In this document: positions 1 to 5,688 of the stretch, piece by piece
How positions within the stretch are numbered: position 1 is the stretch's first letter
Layout: each line of letters begins with the position of its first letter
Assembly: GCA_946183765.1 (NCBI GenBank)
Contig: CAMHDC010000087.1
Location: 1 to 6,166, forward strand
DNA: 6,166 nucleotides
Origin: an uncultured Clostridia bacterium
Lineage (GTDB): Bacteria > Bacillota > Clostridia > Christensenellales > CAG-138
Direction: 5' to 3'
Position numbers and translations under genes: made by a program
The notes under the pieces: model-generated
Told to the model about the DNA's origin: nothing
Seen by the model: the letters and a program-made list of their open reading frames with translations, nothing else
The model's database searches: none

Positions 1-43
1 TATGCTTCCTTGCGCTTTGCGTCAAACTATGGTATGCTTCCTT
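1..43. repeat. 11-bp direct repeat TATGCTTCCTT, two copies 32 bp apart
   Basis: TATGCTTCCTT occurs at 1-11 and again, identically, at 33-43, just before the likely lipase start at 46. The stretch is more AT-rich than the rest of the window. The first copy touches the window edge, so more copies may lie upstream. It could be the end of a tandem array, a pair of regulator half-sites, or chance. No function can be assigned. Confidence 0.4.
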
Positions 44-45
44 CC

Positions 46-888
46 ATGGAACAGACAAAAAGTACGATCCAGGATCGATCCTGCCAAACGAAATATCCCA
101 TCGTCCTGATTCACGGCGCCGGGTTCAGGGATCTGAAATGGCCCGTATACTGGGGCCGCATCCCCAAAGCCCTGGAGCGCCGCGGCGCGAAGATCTATTA
201 TGGCTTGCAGGACTGCTGGGCCAGTACGGAGACCAACGCCCGGGAGATCGTGCGTCGCATCGACGAGATCCTGGCGGAAACGAGGGCCCAAAAGGTGAAT
301 CTGATCGCCCATTCCAAGGGCGGGCTGGAAGCCCGGATGGCCGCCTCTTCCATGGGCGCCGGAGACAGGATCGCCAGCGTCACCACCATTGCCACGCCTC
401 ATCACGGCTCCAAGACCATCGACAGGCTCTTCGACGCGCCGAAGGCGCTGTTCAATGTGGCGGCCTTCGCCGTAAACAACTGGATCCGGGTGGTGGGGGA
501 CAGGAAGCCCGACTTCCTGGCCGTTTGCCAGGGCTTCACCACGGAGCATATGGAGGCTTTCAACCGGGAGAACCCGGACGTGGAGGGGGTGTTCTACCAG
601 AGCTTCGGCTGCGTCATGGCCCATCCCCTTTCGGACATCAACCTGTCCACGGCCAACTTCGTGCTGAACAAGATCGAGGGGGAGAACGACGGGCTGGTGA
701 GCCTCGCGTCCGCCAAATGGGGGGAGAACTTCACCGTGCTCAGGGGCTGCGGGCGGCGGGGCGTCTCCCACCTGGACGCCATCGACCTGAGACGGCGGCC
801 CTTTCCCAATCGGCCGGGGGAGGGGGTCAGGGATATCTGCGAGGTGTATGTGTCCATAGTGATGGATCTGAAGCGCCGCGGCTACTGA
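46..888 (+). CDS. Lipase/esterase of the alpha/beta-hydrolase fold (triacylglycerol-lipase-like)
   Basis: Probable carboxylic ester hydrolase acting on acylglycerols or similar esters. With the ATG at 46 the protein has 280 residues. The first beta strand ends in the oxyanion-hole motif LIHGAG (residues about 21-26). The nucleophile elbow is IAHSKGG (87-93) with Ser90. ATPHHGS (116-122) is typical of bacterial lipases. The acid is Asp215 in ENDGLVS, and the catalytic histidine is His242 in GVSHLD. The complete Ser-Asp-His triad, in the right order, implies an active enzyme. I see no signal peptide or membrane segment, so it is probably cytoplasmic. The start is uncertain: the frame is open to the left window edge, ATG34 and TTG10 are alternatives, and none has a visible ribosome binding site. 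ATG46 is preferred because it begins about 16 residues before the conserved core. The thioesterase gene follows after 34 bp. Substrate is unknown; a lysophospholipase or acyltransferase activity is possible. Confidence 0.85.
   Translation: MEQTKSTIQDRSCQTKYPIVLIHGAGFRDLKWPVYWGRIPKALERRGAKIYYGLQDCWASTETNAREIVRRIDEILAETRAQKVNLIAHSKGGLEARMAASSMGAGDRIASVTTIATPHHGSKTIDRLFDAPKALFNVAAFAVNNWIRVVGDRKPDFLAVCQGFTTEHMEAFNRENPDVEGVFYQSFGCVMAHPLSDINLSTANFVLNKIEGENDGLVSLASAKWGENFTVLRGCGRRGVSHLDAIDLRRRPFPNRPGEGVRDICEVYVSIVMDLKRRGY
70..83. repeat. 14-bp perfect palindrome near the lipase 5' end
   Basis: CAGGATCGATCCTG reads identically on both strands. GATCC at 66-70 just to its left can also pair with GGATC at 72-76, giving overlapping inverted repeats. 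It lies 24 bp inside the lipase reading frame. It may be an operator-like site or simply a chance palindrome within codons. Confidence 0.3.
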
Positions 889-922
889 CGACTGAATAAA
901 GCACTGCATAAGGAGAATAAAT

Positions 923-1642
923 ATGCAAGTCAAACAGGATTTCCTGGTCCGGCTGGAGGACACGGGCAAGGGCTTCGTGCTCTCCAACAAGGGCTTCTTG
1001 ATCATGCTGACAAACCTGGCGTGCATCCATGGGACCAGGATCGGCCAGGGACTCATGGACCGGGAGAAGTGCCATCTGTCCTGGATGGTGGTGGGCTGGC
1101 GGCTCCAGGTGGACCATCGGCCCCTGCTCTGTGAGACGGTCCGCGGGACCACCTGGGCCAGCGGCTACGGGCGGCTACAGACCACCCGCGATTTCGTACT
1201 GCAGGACGAACAGGGCCGGGCGGCGAAGGCCACCTCCTCCTGGCTGGTGCTGGACGAGCACAACACCCGGGTCCTACGCATGACCCCCGAGATCGTGGAG
1301 CCCTACGGCCCCGAGACGGGCAAACAGAATTTCCCTGGCTATGCTTTTCCCCGGGAGGCGCCCGCCTTCACGCCGGAGCGGACCGTAAACGTCCAGGTGA
1401 CCCGGGCCATGATCGACTGCAACGATCACGTCCACAACACCGCCTACATGGACCTGTTTGCAGAGGCCCTGCCCGAGGACGAGGATATGGACCGCTACCA
1501 CGACCTCACGTTGGTCTACCGCCGGGAGATCCGCCCCGGTCAGCGGATCAAGGCCGTCTATGGTAGGACAGCGGAGGAACGGATCGTGGTTCTGAACGAG
1601 GAGGACACGGACCTTGTTCACGCCTTTTTGATCCTCAAATAG
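923..1642 (+). CDS. Acyl-ACP thioesterase (FatA/FatB-like double hotdog)
   Basis: Hydrolyses fatty acyl-acyl-carrier-protein to free fatty acid, ending or diverting type II fatty acid synthesis in the cytoplasm. The 239 residues are the usual length for bacterial members of the family (Pfam acyl-ACP_TE). The first hotdog half holds the substrate-side region around residues 52-81 (LSWMV...ETVRGTTWASG). The second half carries the catalytic signature IDCNDHVHNTAYMD (164-177), in which Asp165, Asn167 and His169 match the plant and bacterial D-x-N-x-H site. It is followed by VYRREI (198-203), whose Glu202 fits the conserved glutamate. The family usually reads HVNN, whereas here it is HVHN, with His171 in place of Asn. 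AAGGAG at 910-915, 7 nt before the ATG, fixes the start. It lies 34 bp after the lipase and 36 bp before the ger operon, so co-transcription with the lipase is likely. Confidence 0.9.
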   Translation: MQVKQDFLVRLEDTGKGFVLSNKGFLIMLTNLACIHGTRIGQGLMDREKCHLSWMVVGWRLQVDHRPLLCETVRGTTWASGYGRLQTTRDFVLQDEQGRAAKATSSWLVLDEHNTRVLRMTPEIVEPYGPETGKQNFPGYAFPREAPAFTPERTVNVQVTRAMIDCNDHVHNTAYMDLFAEALPEDEDMDRYHDLTLVYRREIRPGQRIKAVYGRTAEERIVVLNEEDTDLVHAFLILK

Positions 1643-1651
1643 GGAATAGAC

Positions 1652-1676
1652 GGAAAGGATATTGTCCATCCTTTCC
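1652..1676 (+). promoter_or_regulatory. Hairpin pairing the Shine-Dalgarno-like sequence upstream of the germinant-receptor A gene
   Basis: GGAAAGGAT (1652-1660) and ATCCTTTCC (1668-1676) form a perfect 9-bp stem with a 7-nt loop. The right arm ends two bases before the ATG at 1679. The left arm holds AAGGA, the only ribosome-binding-like sequence nearby. It is fully paired, and unfolded it would be about 19 nt from the ATG, too far for normal initiation. No T tract follows, so it is not an intrinsic terminator. It could restrain translation of the A subunit, shape the mRNA so that the left arm comes closer to the ATG, or be a processing site. The sequence shows the structure; its function is inference. 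Confidence 0.5.
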
Positions 1677-1678
1677 CC

Positions 1679-3268
1679 ATGAAGCTTATAGATACCATCG
1701 GGCGCGCGCTGCGCTTTGACGAACCGGACGGACGATTCGAGCTCCTGGAAACGGAGCGGGGCGAACCGTCCTTTTTTCATGGGCGAAAACGGTCGCCTGC
1801 CCCCGAAACGCCCGACACGAGGCCTGTGCCGAAAAGCCTGCGGGAGAGCCGGCGGCGGCTGGAGACCGCCTTTTCCGCGGAGGTGAACCGGGACCTCATA
1901 TTGCGGGACTTCCGCTTCTGCGGATCGGTGAACGCCCTCGCCGTGTTTCTCAACGGCATGGCCGACGGGGCCGAGATCAGCGATTTCATATTGAAACAGG
2001 CTATGGCCCGGTCCCTGCCAAGGGGCGGCAAGGGCCTGGCGGACTATGCCCTCAGGGAGGTCTTTTCCCTCCAGGAGGCGGAGAAAACGGACCGCTGGGC
2101 CCAGGTGGAGGGGGCCGTTTTGGAGGGGCGCACGGCGGTGCTCCTGGAGGGGGAACGGGAGGCGATCCTCCTGGATACCCGGGGCTACGCCTGCCGGGGC
2201 GTGGGCACCGCCCAAAATGAGAGCACGGTCATCGGCCCTGCGGAAGCCTTCCATGAGAATCTGCGGATCAGCGTCACCCTCCTCAGGCGGATCGTCCGGC
2301 GGGCGGATTTCGTGTGCGAATTTCGGGACGTGGGCAGCAAGAACAACGTGAAGCTCTGTCTGTGCTATCTGGACGGCATATGCAATGAGGGGCTGCTCCA
2401 GGAGGTGAAGAAGCGCCTCGACGGGGTGAAGACGGATCTGCTGTTGTCCGCCGGGACGTTGGGTCAGCAGATCGAGGACCGGCCCTGGTCCCCGGCCCCC
2501 CAGACCCTGCTCACCGAGCGCCCCGACCGGGCCGCCGCGGCGGTGATGGCGGGGAAGGCGGTGATCCTGGTGGAGGGCAGCCCCCAGGCTCTGATCCTGC
2601 CCGTGACGCTGTCGGGACTCCTGCTCACCGCGGAGGACGGCTATCTGCGGCGGCCCGCCGGGTCCATATTGCGGTTCGTGCGGCTCTTCGGGGCGGCGGT
2701 GTCCGTGCTCATGCCCGCCTATTTTCTGGCCCTGGCGTACCATCACCAGGGGCTCCTTTCCAGCGACATCCTGTCCACGGTCGTCTCCTCCCGGAAGCTG
2801 GTGTTTTTGCCCATGGGGGCGGAGATGATCTTTCTGCTGCTGGTGTTTCAGCTGGTCCGGGAGGCGGGCGTCCGGGTCCCCGGCGCCGTGGGCCAGACCG
2901 TGGGCATCATCGGCGGCCTCATCCTGGGCCAGGCGGCGGTGTCCGCCAACTTCGTCTCCACCGTGGCCCTCATCATCGTGGCCCTCACGGGCCTGGGCAA
3001 CTTCGTCATCCCCAACTACGACCTGCAGATCGCCGTAGGCTGCTATCGGGTGGCCCTGTGCCTGCTGGCGCTCAGCGGCGGGCTGCTGGGATTGAGCTGC
3101 GGGATCATGGCGGCCCTCGTGCTGCTCTGCGATCAGAAATCCTTCGGGGTGCCCTTCCTTTCGCCCTACGCGCCGAAAACGGTGGCCCGGGAGCCTTTGT
3201 TCTTCCGGGGCGGGATCACGGGCCAGGGGACGGCCCAGGATGACGTGAACGGGGAGGCGGCGTTATGA
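1679..3268 (+). CDS. Spore germination receptor A subunit (GerA/SpoVAF family)
   Basis: A subunit of a GerA-type germinant receptor, a spore inner-membrane protein thought to oligomerise into the ion channel opened by germinant. It has 529 residues, slightly long for the family. The soluble N-terminal region carries the DLILRDFRF...FLNGMADG segment (about 72-97), the E-x3-IGP-x3-F-x-E block (181-193) and TERPDRAAAAVMAGKAVIL (279-297). Membrane helices follow from about residue 335. The hallmark REAGVRVPGAVGQTVG segment (394-409), LGQAAVSA (416-423) and KSFGVPFLSPYAP (487-499) are all present. It is fairly divergent, for example VGTAQNE where relatives have a P-x-x-E-type motif. ATG1679 is the only usual start codon after the preceding TAG in the same frame, but it has no accessible ribosome binding site. 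The stop overlaps the B-gene start by 4 bp (ATGA). Confidence 0.92.
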   Translation: MKLIDTIGRALRFDEPDGRFELLETERGEPSFFHGRKRSPAPETPDTRPVPKSLRESRRRLETAFSAEVNRDLILRDFRFCGSVNALAVFLNGMADGAEISDFILKQAMARSLPRGGKGLADYALREVFSLQEAEKTDRWAQVEGAVLEGRTAVLLEGEREAILLDTRGYACRGVGTAQNESTVIGPAEAFHENLRISVTLLRRIVRRADFVCEFRDVGSKNNVKLCLCYLDGICNEGLLQEVKKRLDGVKTDLLLSAGTLGQQIEDRPWSPAPQTLLTERPDRAAAAVMAGKAVILVEGSPQALILPVTLSGLLLTAEDGYLRRPAGSILRFVRLFGAAVSVLMPAYFLALAYHHQGLLSSDILSTVVSSRKLVFLPMGAEMIFLLLVFQLVREAGVRVPGAVGQTVGIIGGLILGQAAVSANFVSTVALIIVALTGLGNFVIPNYDLQIAVGCYRVALCLLALSGGLLGLSCGIMAALVLLCDQKSFGVPFLSPYAPKTVAREPLFFRGGITGQGTAQDDVNGEAAL

Positions 3269-4341
3269 ATCTGCGCTTGGGCCGGTTCGGCAAGCAGGAG
3301 AGCGCCTGCGCGGTGGGCCTCGCCGCCCTCGTTTCCGGCGTCTTCTCCGTGAACGTGGGCGACACCTTCGCCCGGGGGAATCTGTGCTATGCCGCCACCG
3401 CCGCGGGCGTATTGCTGTCGCTCCTGCTGCTGCATCTGCTGGATAGGGCCATGGTCCGCCTGGGCGCACGGGAGCTGGCCGATCTGCTGTCCGGCGGGCT
3501 GCGCTTCCTCGCGCTGCCCCTGGCCCTGGGCCTGGTGCTTTCGGCGGTGCTGCCCCTGTTTCGCTTCACCCTGGCCATGGAGCGATACATCTACGTGGAG
3601 GCGGATTACGTGCCCGTCGTTCTTTACCTGCTGCCGGTTCTGTTTATCATGGTCCTTTGCGGTATGGAATGCATCGCCCGCATGGGAAAGCTGCTGCTGA
3701 TCCCCGCCGCCCTCGCCTTGGCGCTGACCCTGCTCCTGGCGTCCCCGGCCTTTGCCGTCCATCATCTGTTTCCCCTGTTCAGCCCCGGTTTCCCTGCGTT
3801 TTTGGAGCAGACCGGCTCGGCTCTGCTCCGCTTCCTGGCGCCGGGGCTCGCCCTGTTCGCCGTGGGGAAGGGGTGCCAGGGGAGAAAAAACACCCTGGGC
3901 GGCGTGGACCGGGGTCTGCTCTTGGGCGGCGCGGGGGCCGCTTTGCTGCACCTCGGCTTGGGGCTCACCTTCTTCGGGCCGGATATGGCCTCCATGACCG
4001 CCCCGGTTTACTGCATGACCATGGCCGCCAGGCAGGAGCGGCTGGGCCTCCGGCTGGACGTGCTGGTGCTGTTCCTGTGGGTGGCCGCGGGCCTCGTCGC
4101 CGCCGCCTTCTATCTCTACGCCGCCGCCCTGCTCCTGTGCCGCACCATGGGCGTGGAGGACCTTCGCCCCGTGGGAGCCCTGCTGACGCTGCTGTGCATG
4201 GGGCTGGTGCTGCTGTTCAACTTCGATTCTGACGCCGTCCTCTCCGCGGTGCGGCACATCTATCGCCGGGGGTATCTACTGCTGGCGCTGCCGGCGCTCC
4301 TTCTTTGGGGCCGATCCCTTCTGCACAGGAGGCGCCCATGA
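3265..4341 (+). CDS. Spore germination receptor B subunit (GerAB family transporter-like protein)
   Basis: B subunit of the germinant receptor, from the spore-permease family of the APC (amino acid/polyamine/organocation) superfamily. In B. subtilis GerAB this subunit binds the germinant. The 358 residues match the family length. They are almost entirely hydrophobic, with about ten membrane segments, for example around 13-30, 42-60, 79-98, 116-134, 142-160, 187-202, 216-237, 265-291, 302-318 and 335-349. The N-terminal FGKQESACAVGLAALVSGVF fits the first helix of the family, and the short charged C-terminal tail (HRRRP) is also typical. GGGGAGG at 3251-3257, 7 nt before the ATG, supports the start. 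Four-base ATGA overlaps at both ends imply translational coupling with the A and C genes. The germinant cannot be predicted. Assignment rests on topology, length and operon position more than on sharp motifs. Confidence 0.87.
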   Translation: MNLRLGRFGKQESACAVGLAALVSGVFSVNVGDTFARGNLCYAATAAGVLLSLLLLHLLDRAMVRLGARELADLLSGGLRFLALPLALGLVLSAVLPLFRFTLAMERYIYVEADYVPVVLYLLPVLFIMVLCGMECIARMGKLLLIPAALALALTLLLASPAFAVHHLFPLFSPGFPAFLEQTGSALLRFLAPGLALFAVGKGCQGRKNTLGGVDRGLLLGGAGAALLHLGLGLTFFGPDMASMTAPVYCMTMAARQERLGLRLDVLVLFLWVAAGLVAAAFYLYAAALLLCRTMGVEDLRPVGALLTLLCMGLVLLFNFDSDAVLSAVRHIYRRGYLLLALPALLLWGRSLLHRRRP

Positions 4342-5045
4342 AGCGGATCGTCGCCCTATTGCTGCTGCTGGCGCTGCTCCCCCTCGGCGGCTGCCTGGGG
4401 GGCGTGTCCCTGGATAAATACGGCTACGTGCTGGATTTGGGCGTGGAGCGAGGGGACGTGATGCCCTATCGGTTCGTGTTCCTGCTGAACGAGGACACCG
4501 CAGGCAGCGGGGAGGAGGGGGAGGATCGGGGCCGGGTGTCCATGGTCAGCGCCGAGGAACGGAGCCTTTTCGCCGCCGTCGACGCCCTTTCGGGCGCCCT
4601 CTCCGCCCAGCTCTCCTTTGAACGGACCACCCTGCTGGCCTTTTCCCGGGAGCTGGCGGAGGCGGGGGAGATGGAAAAGATCATGGAAGGGGCCCTGAGC
4701 CGATTGAAGATACGGCAGAACGTCCGCGTCGTCGTCGTGGAGGATCAAATGCAGGAGGCGTTTCGGGGCCTGATCAGCCAGGGGGACCCCAGCATGAACC
4801 GGCTCAAGACCAACGTGAAGCTCCTCGAGGAGAACTACGGCTATGTGGAGGACTGGGGCCTGAGCCAGGTCAGGGAAGCCTTCGAAAACGACACCGGGGA
4901 CGCCCTGCTCCCCTACGCCGGGCTGACGGGCGGGCCCATGGTGCCCGACATGGCGGGGGGAGAGGTCTACCCCTATCTGGGCGGGAGCCTCCTGGGGGAA
5001 GGGCAGATCATGACTTCCCTCTGCGGCAGCGCCGTGTTTTCCTGA
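4338..5045 (+). CDS. Spore germination receptor C subunit, N-terminal part (Ger(x)C lipoprotein, cut by in-frame TGA)
   Basis: C subunit of the germinant receptor, a lipoprotein on the outer face of the spore inner membrane. This part has 235 residues. It begins with a lipoprotein signal peptide: MKR, a leucine-rich core and lipobox LGGC with Cys19. The region around 118-143 (GALSRLKIRQNVRVVVVEDQ...) and the C-terminal GGSLLGEGQIMTSLCGSAVF fit the Ger(x)C N-terminal domain, whose end in relatives reads GSAVF followed by a lysine/Asp-rich turn and a G-x-L strand. AGGAGG at 4327-4332, 5 nt before ATG4338, and the ATGA overlap with the B gene fix the start. A GTG 33 bp upstream is less likely. 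The frame stops at TGA 5043-5045 exactly where the family sequence should continue, and it does continue in the same frame downstream. This looks like one gene of normal length (389 codons plus stop, counting the TGA) with one nonsense codon. Confidence 0.85.
   Translation: MKRIVALLLLLALLPLGGCLGGVSLDKYGYVLDLGVERGDVMPYRFVFLLNEDTAGSGEEGEDRGRVSMVSAEERSLFAAVDALSGALSAQLSFERTTLLAFSRELAEAGEMEKIMEGALSRLKIRQNVRVVVVEDQMQEAFRGLISQGDPSMNRLKTNVKLLEENYGYVEDWGLSQVREAFENDTGDALLPYAGLTGGPMVPDMAGGEVYPYLGGSLLGEGQIMTSLCGSAVFS
5043..5045 (+). other. In-frame TGA interrupting the germinant-receptor C gene
   Basis: The codons read TTT TCC TGA AAA CGG ATG GTG GGC, that is F-S-stop-K-R-M-V-G, with no frame change on either side. 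Relatives have an AVF-x-x-(D/K)-(K/R)-(L/M)-V-G type strand here, so the conserved context carries straight through. A single base change from GGA (Gly) or CGA/AGA (Arg) would explain the stop. Other genes here use TGA as their normal terminator, so a genome-wide reassigned code is unlikely. Real nonsense mutation, strain-level phase variation, readthrough and sequencing error remain open. Confidence 0.8.
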
Positions 5046-5051
5046 AAACGG

Positions 5052-5507
5052 ATGGTGGGCGTCCTGTCCGGGCAGCACACCATGCTGGCGCTCATGGGGA
5101 AGGGCGTCTTTCGGGCGGGACACCTGCGGCTGCCTTGGAAGGGGACGGAGCTGGATCTGGCCCTCTATGCCGTGGGGAAGCCCAAACGGAGCTGGCGGGA
5201 AGGGGTCTTCACCTGCGAGATCACCCTGGAAGGGGATCTGGAGCAGCCGGCCCGGGTGGAAGCGGATTCAAAGGAGCTGATCGCCGCTGTCGAGCGCTAT
5301 CTTTCGGAGGAGCTCGAGCGGGTCTTCCGCGTCACGGCGGCGGCGGGGGCGGACGTGTTCGAGGTGGGCCGGGACGCCATCCGCGCCTTCCGCAGCTATG
5401 ACAGCTGGCGGGCCTACGGCTTCTCCCAACGGCTGAAGGACGCGGCGCCCGTCTTTTCGGTGAAGGTGAAGCTGTCCCACAGCCCCAGGGACCCGGCGCT
5501 GGAATGA
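5052..5507 (+). CDS. Spore germination receptor C subunit, C-terminal part (downstream of the in-frame TGA)
   Basis: Continuation of the Ger(x)C protein, in the same frame as the upstream part. The longest separate product from ATG5052 would be 151 residues. It begins MVGVL, the strand that follows GSAVF in intact homologues. The C-terminal domain features are present: EITLEGDLEQPAR (57-69), the amphipathic helix around 72-92, ADVFEVGRDAIRAF (101-114), a tryptophan in YDSWRAYGF (116-124), and the final VFSVKVKLSHS strand. No Shine-Dalgarno sequence precedes ATG5052, so separate synthesis would need reinitiation 6 nt after the TGA. Such a product would have no signal peptide or lipobox and could not reach the outer membrane face, which argues against a working split gene. 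It is either part of a broken gene or reached by readthrough. The frame is otherwise undamaged, so any inactivation would be recent. Confidence 0.75.
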   Translation: MVGVLSGQHTMLALMGKGVFRAGHLRLPWKGTELDLALYAVGKPKRSWREGVFTCEITLEGDLEQPARVEADSKELIAAVERYLSEELERVFRVTAAAGADVFEVGRDAIRAFRSYDSWRAYGFSQRLKDAAPVFSVKVKLSHSPRDPALE

Positions 5508-5520
5508 AGGAGGGAGAAGT

Positions 5521-5688
5521 ATGCTTTTGTTTATGTCGGCGGCGGGCCTGATCCTTGCCTACGGGGCGGCTTACGCCCTTTTCTGCATAAAAAAAGGCGG
5601 CGTTTCCGCCGCCCTGACCCTATGCTGTTTGCTCCTTGCAGACCTTGTTTTGCTGGTCCTGCTGCTCTATTATAGGATCAACACTTAA
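5521..5688 (+). CDS. Small two-helix membrane protein, candidate germinant-receptor D subunit
   Basis: A 55-residue protein beginning MLLFMSAAGL and ending LLYYRINT. It has two hydrophobic helices (about residues 2-22 and 28-51), joined by a short positive turn KKGG (24-27). Cysteines lie at 22, 35 and 36, and an Asp (41) is buried in helix 2. AAGGAGGG at 5507-5514, 6 nt before the ATG, is one of the best ribosome binding sites in the window, and the gene starts 13 bp after the C-subunit stop. Some Bacillus GerA-type operons carry a fourth gene for a small two-helix D protein that modulates receptor activity; size, topology and position fit. I recognise no sequence motif, so the name is inference. 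Third-position GC is lower than in its neighbours. An antisense terminator lies inside it, and its stop shares TTAA with the convergent regulator. It could be spurious, but the site and hydrophobic pattern argue otherwise. Confidence 0.6.
   Translation: MLLFMSAAGLILAYGAAYALFCIKKGGVSAALTLCCLLLADLVLLVLLLYYRINT
5589..5613 (-). terminator. Intrinsic terminator of the minus-strand FadR-type regulator
   Basis: On the minus strand the sequence reads GGCGGCG, loop GAAA, CGCCGCC, then seven T residues. This is a 7-bp all-GC stem (5596-5602 with 5607-5613) with a GNRA tetraloop and a T7 tract (5589-5595 on the plus strand is A7). It sits about 70 nt past the regulator's stop codon. On the plus strand no T run follows the stem, so it should act only on minus-strand transcription. 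It lies wholly inside the small membrane protein gene on the other strand. Confidence 0.88.

Noticed and set aside
138..899. Plus-strand open frame overlapping the lipase in another frame
   Set aside because: Arg/Gly/Pro-rich with no motif, while the other frame carries a complete lipase catalytic triad.
892..913. Forespore sigma-G-like promoter (TGAATA ... CATAAGG) before the thioesterase
   Set aside because: The spacing between the two elements is about 9 bp, far too short for a real -35/-10 pair; CATAAGG is part of the ribosome binding site.
22..1152. Long antisense open frame (376 codons) opposite the lipase and thioesterase
   Set aside because: It spans two well-supported genes, has a low-complexity His/Pro/Arg/Gly composition typical of the reverse strand of GC-rich coding DNA, and has no recognisable domain.
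1274..2746. 490-codon antisense open frame across the thioesterase end and germinant-receptor A gene
   Set aside because: Its translation is rich in His, Gln, Pro and Gly with no fold signature and it crosses a gene boundary on the other strand; it is a composition artefact.
3166..4257. 363-codon antisense open frame opposite the B subunit
   Set aside because: Its very high Gln/His/Gly content is what a Leu/Ala-rich membrane protein gene gives on its reverse strand; no domain was seen.
4305..4337. Upstream GTG start for the C-subunit lipoprotein
   Set aside because: ATG4338 has an AGGAGG 5 nt upstream, couples to the B stop by ATGA, and places the signal peptide at the very N terminus.
5043..5045. 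TGA as a selenocysteine codon
   Set aside because: The position is not catalytic, no Cys is expected there in the family, and the downstream hairpin only loosely resembles a bacterial SECIS.
5596..5613. The GC hairpin as a terminator for the plus-strand ger operon
   Set aside because: On the plus strand the A tract precedes the stem and no T run follows, so it should terminate only minus-strand transcription.
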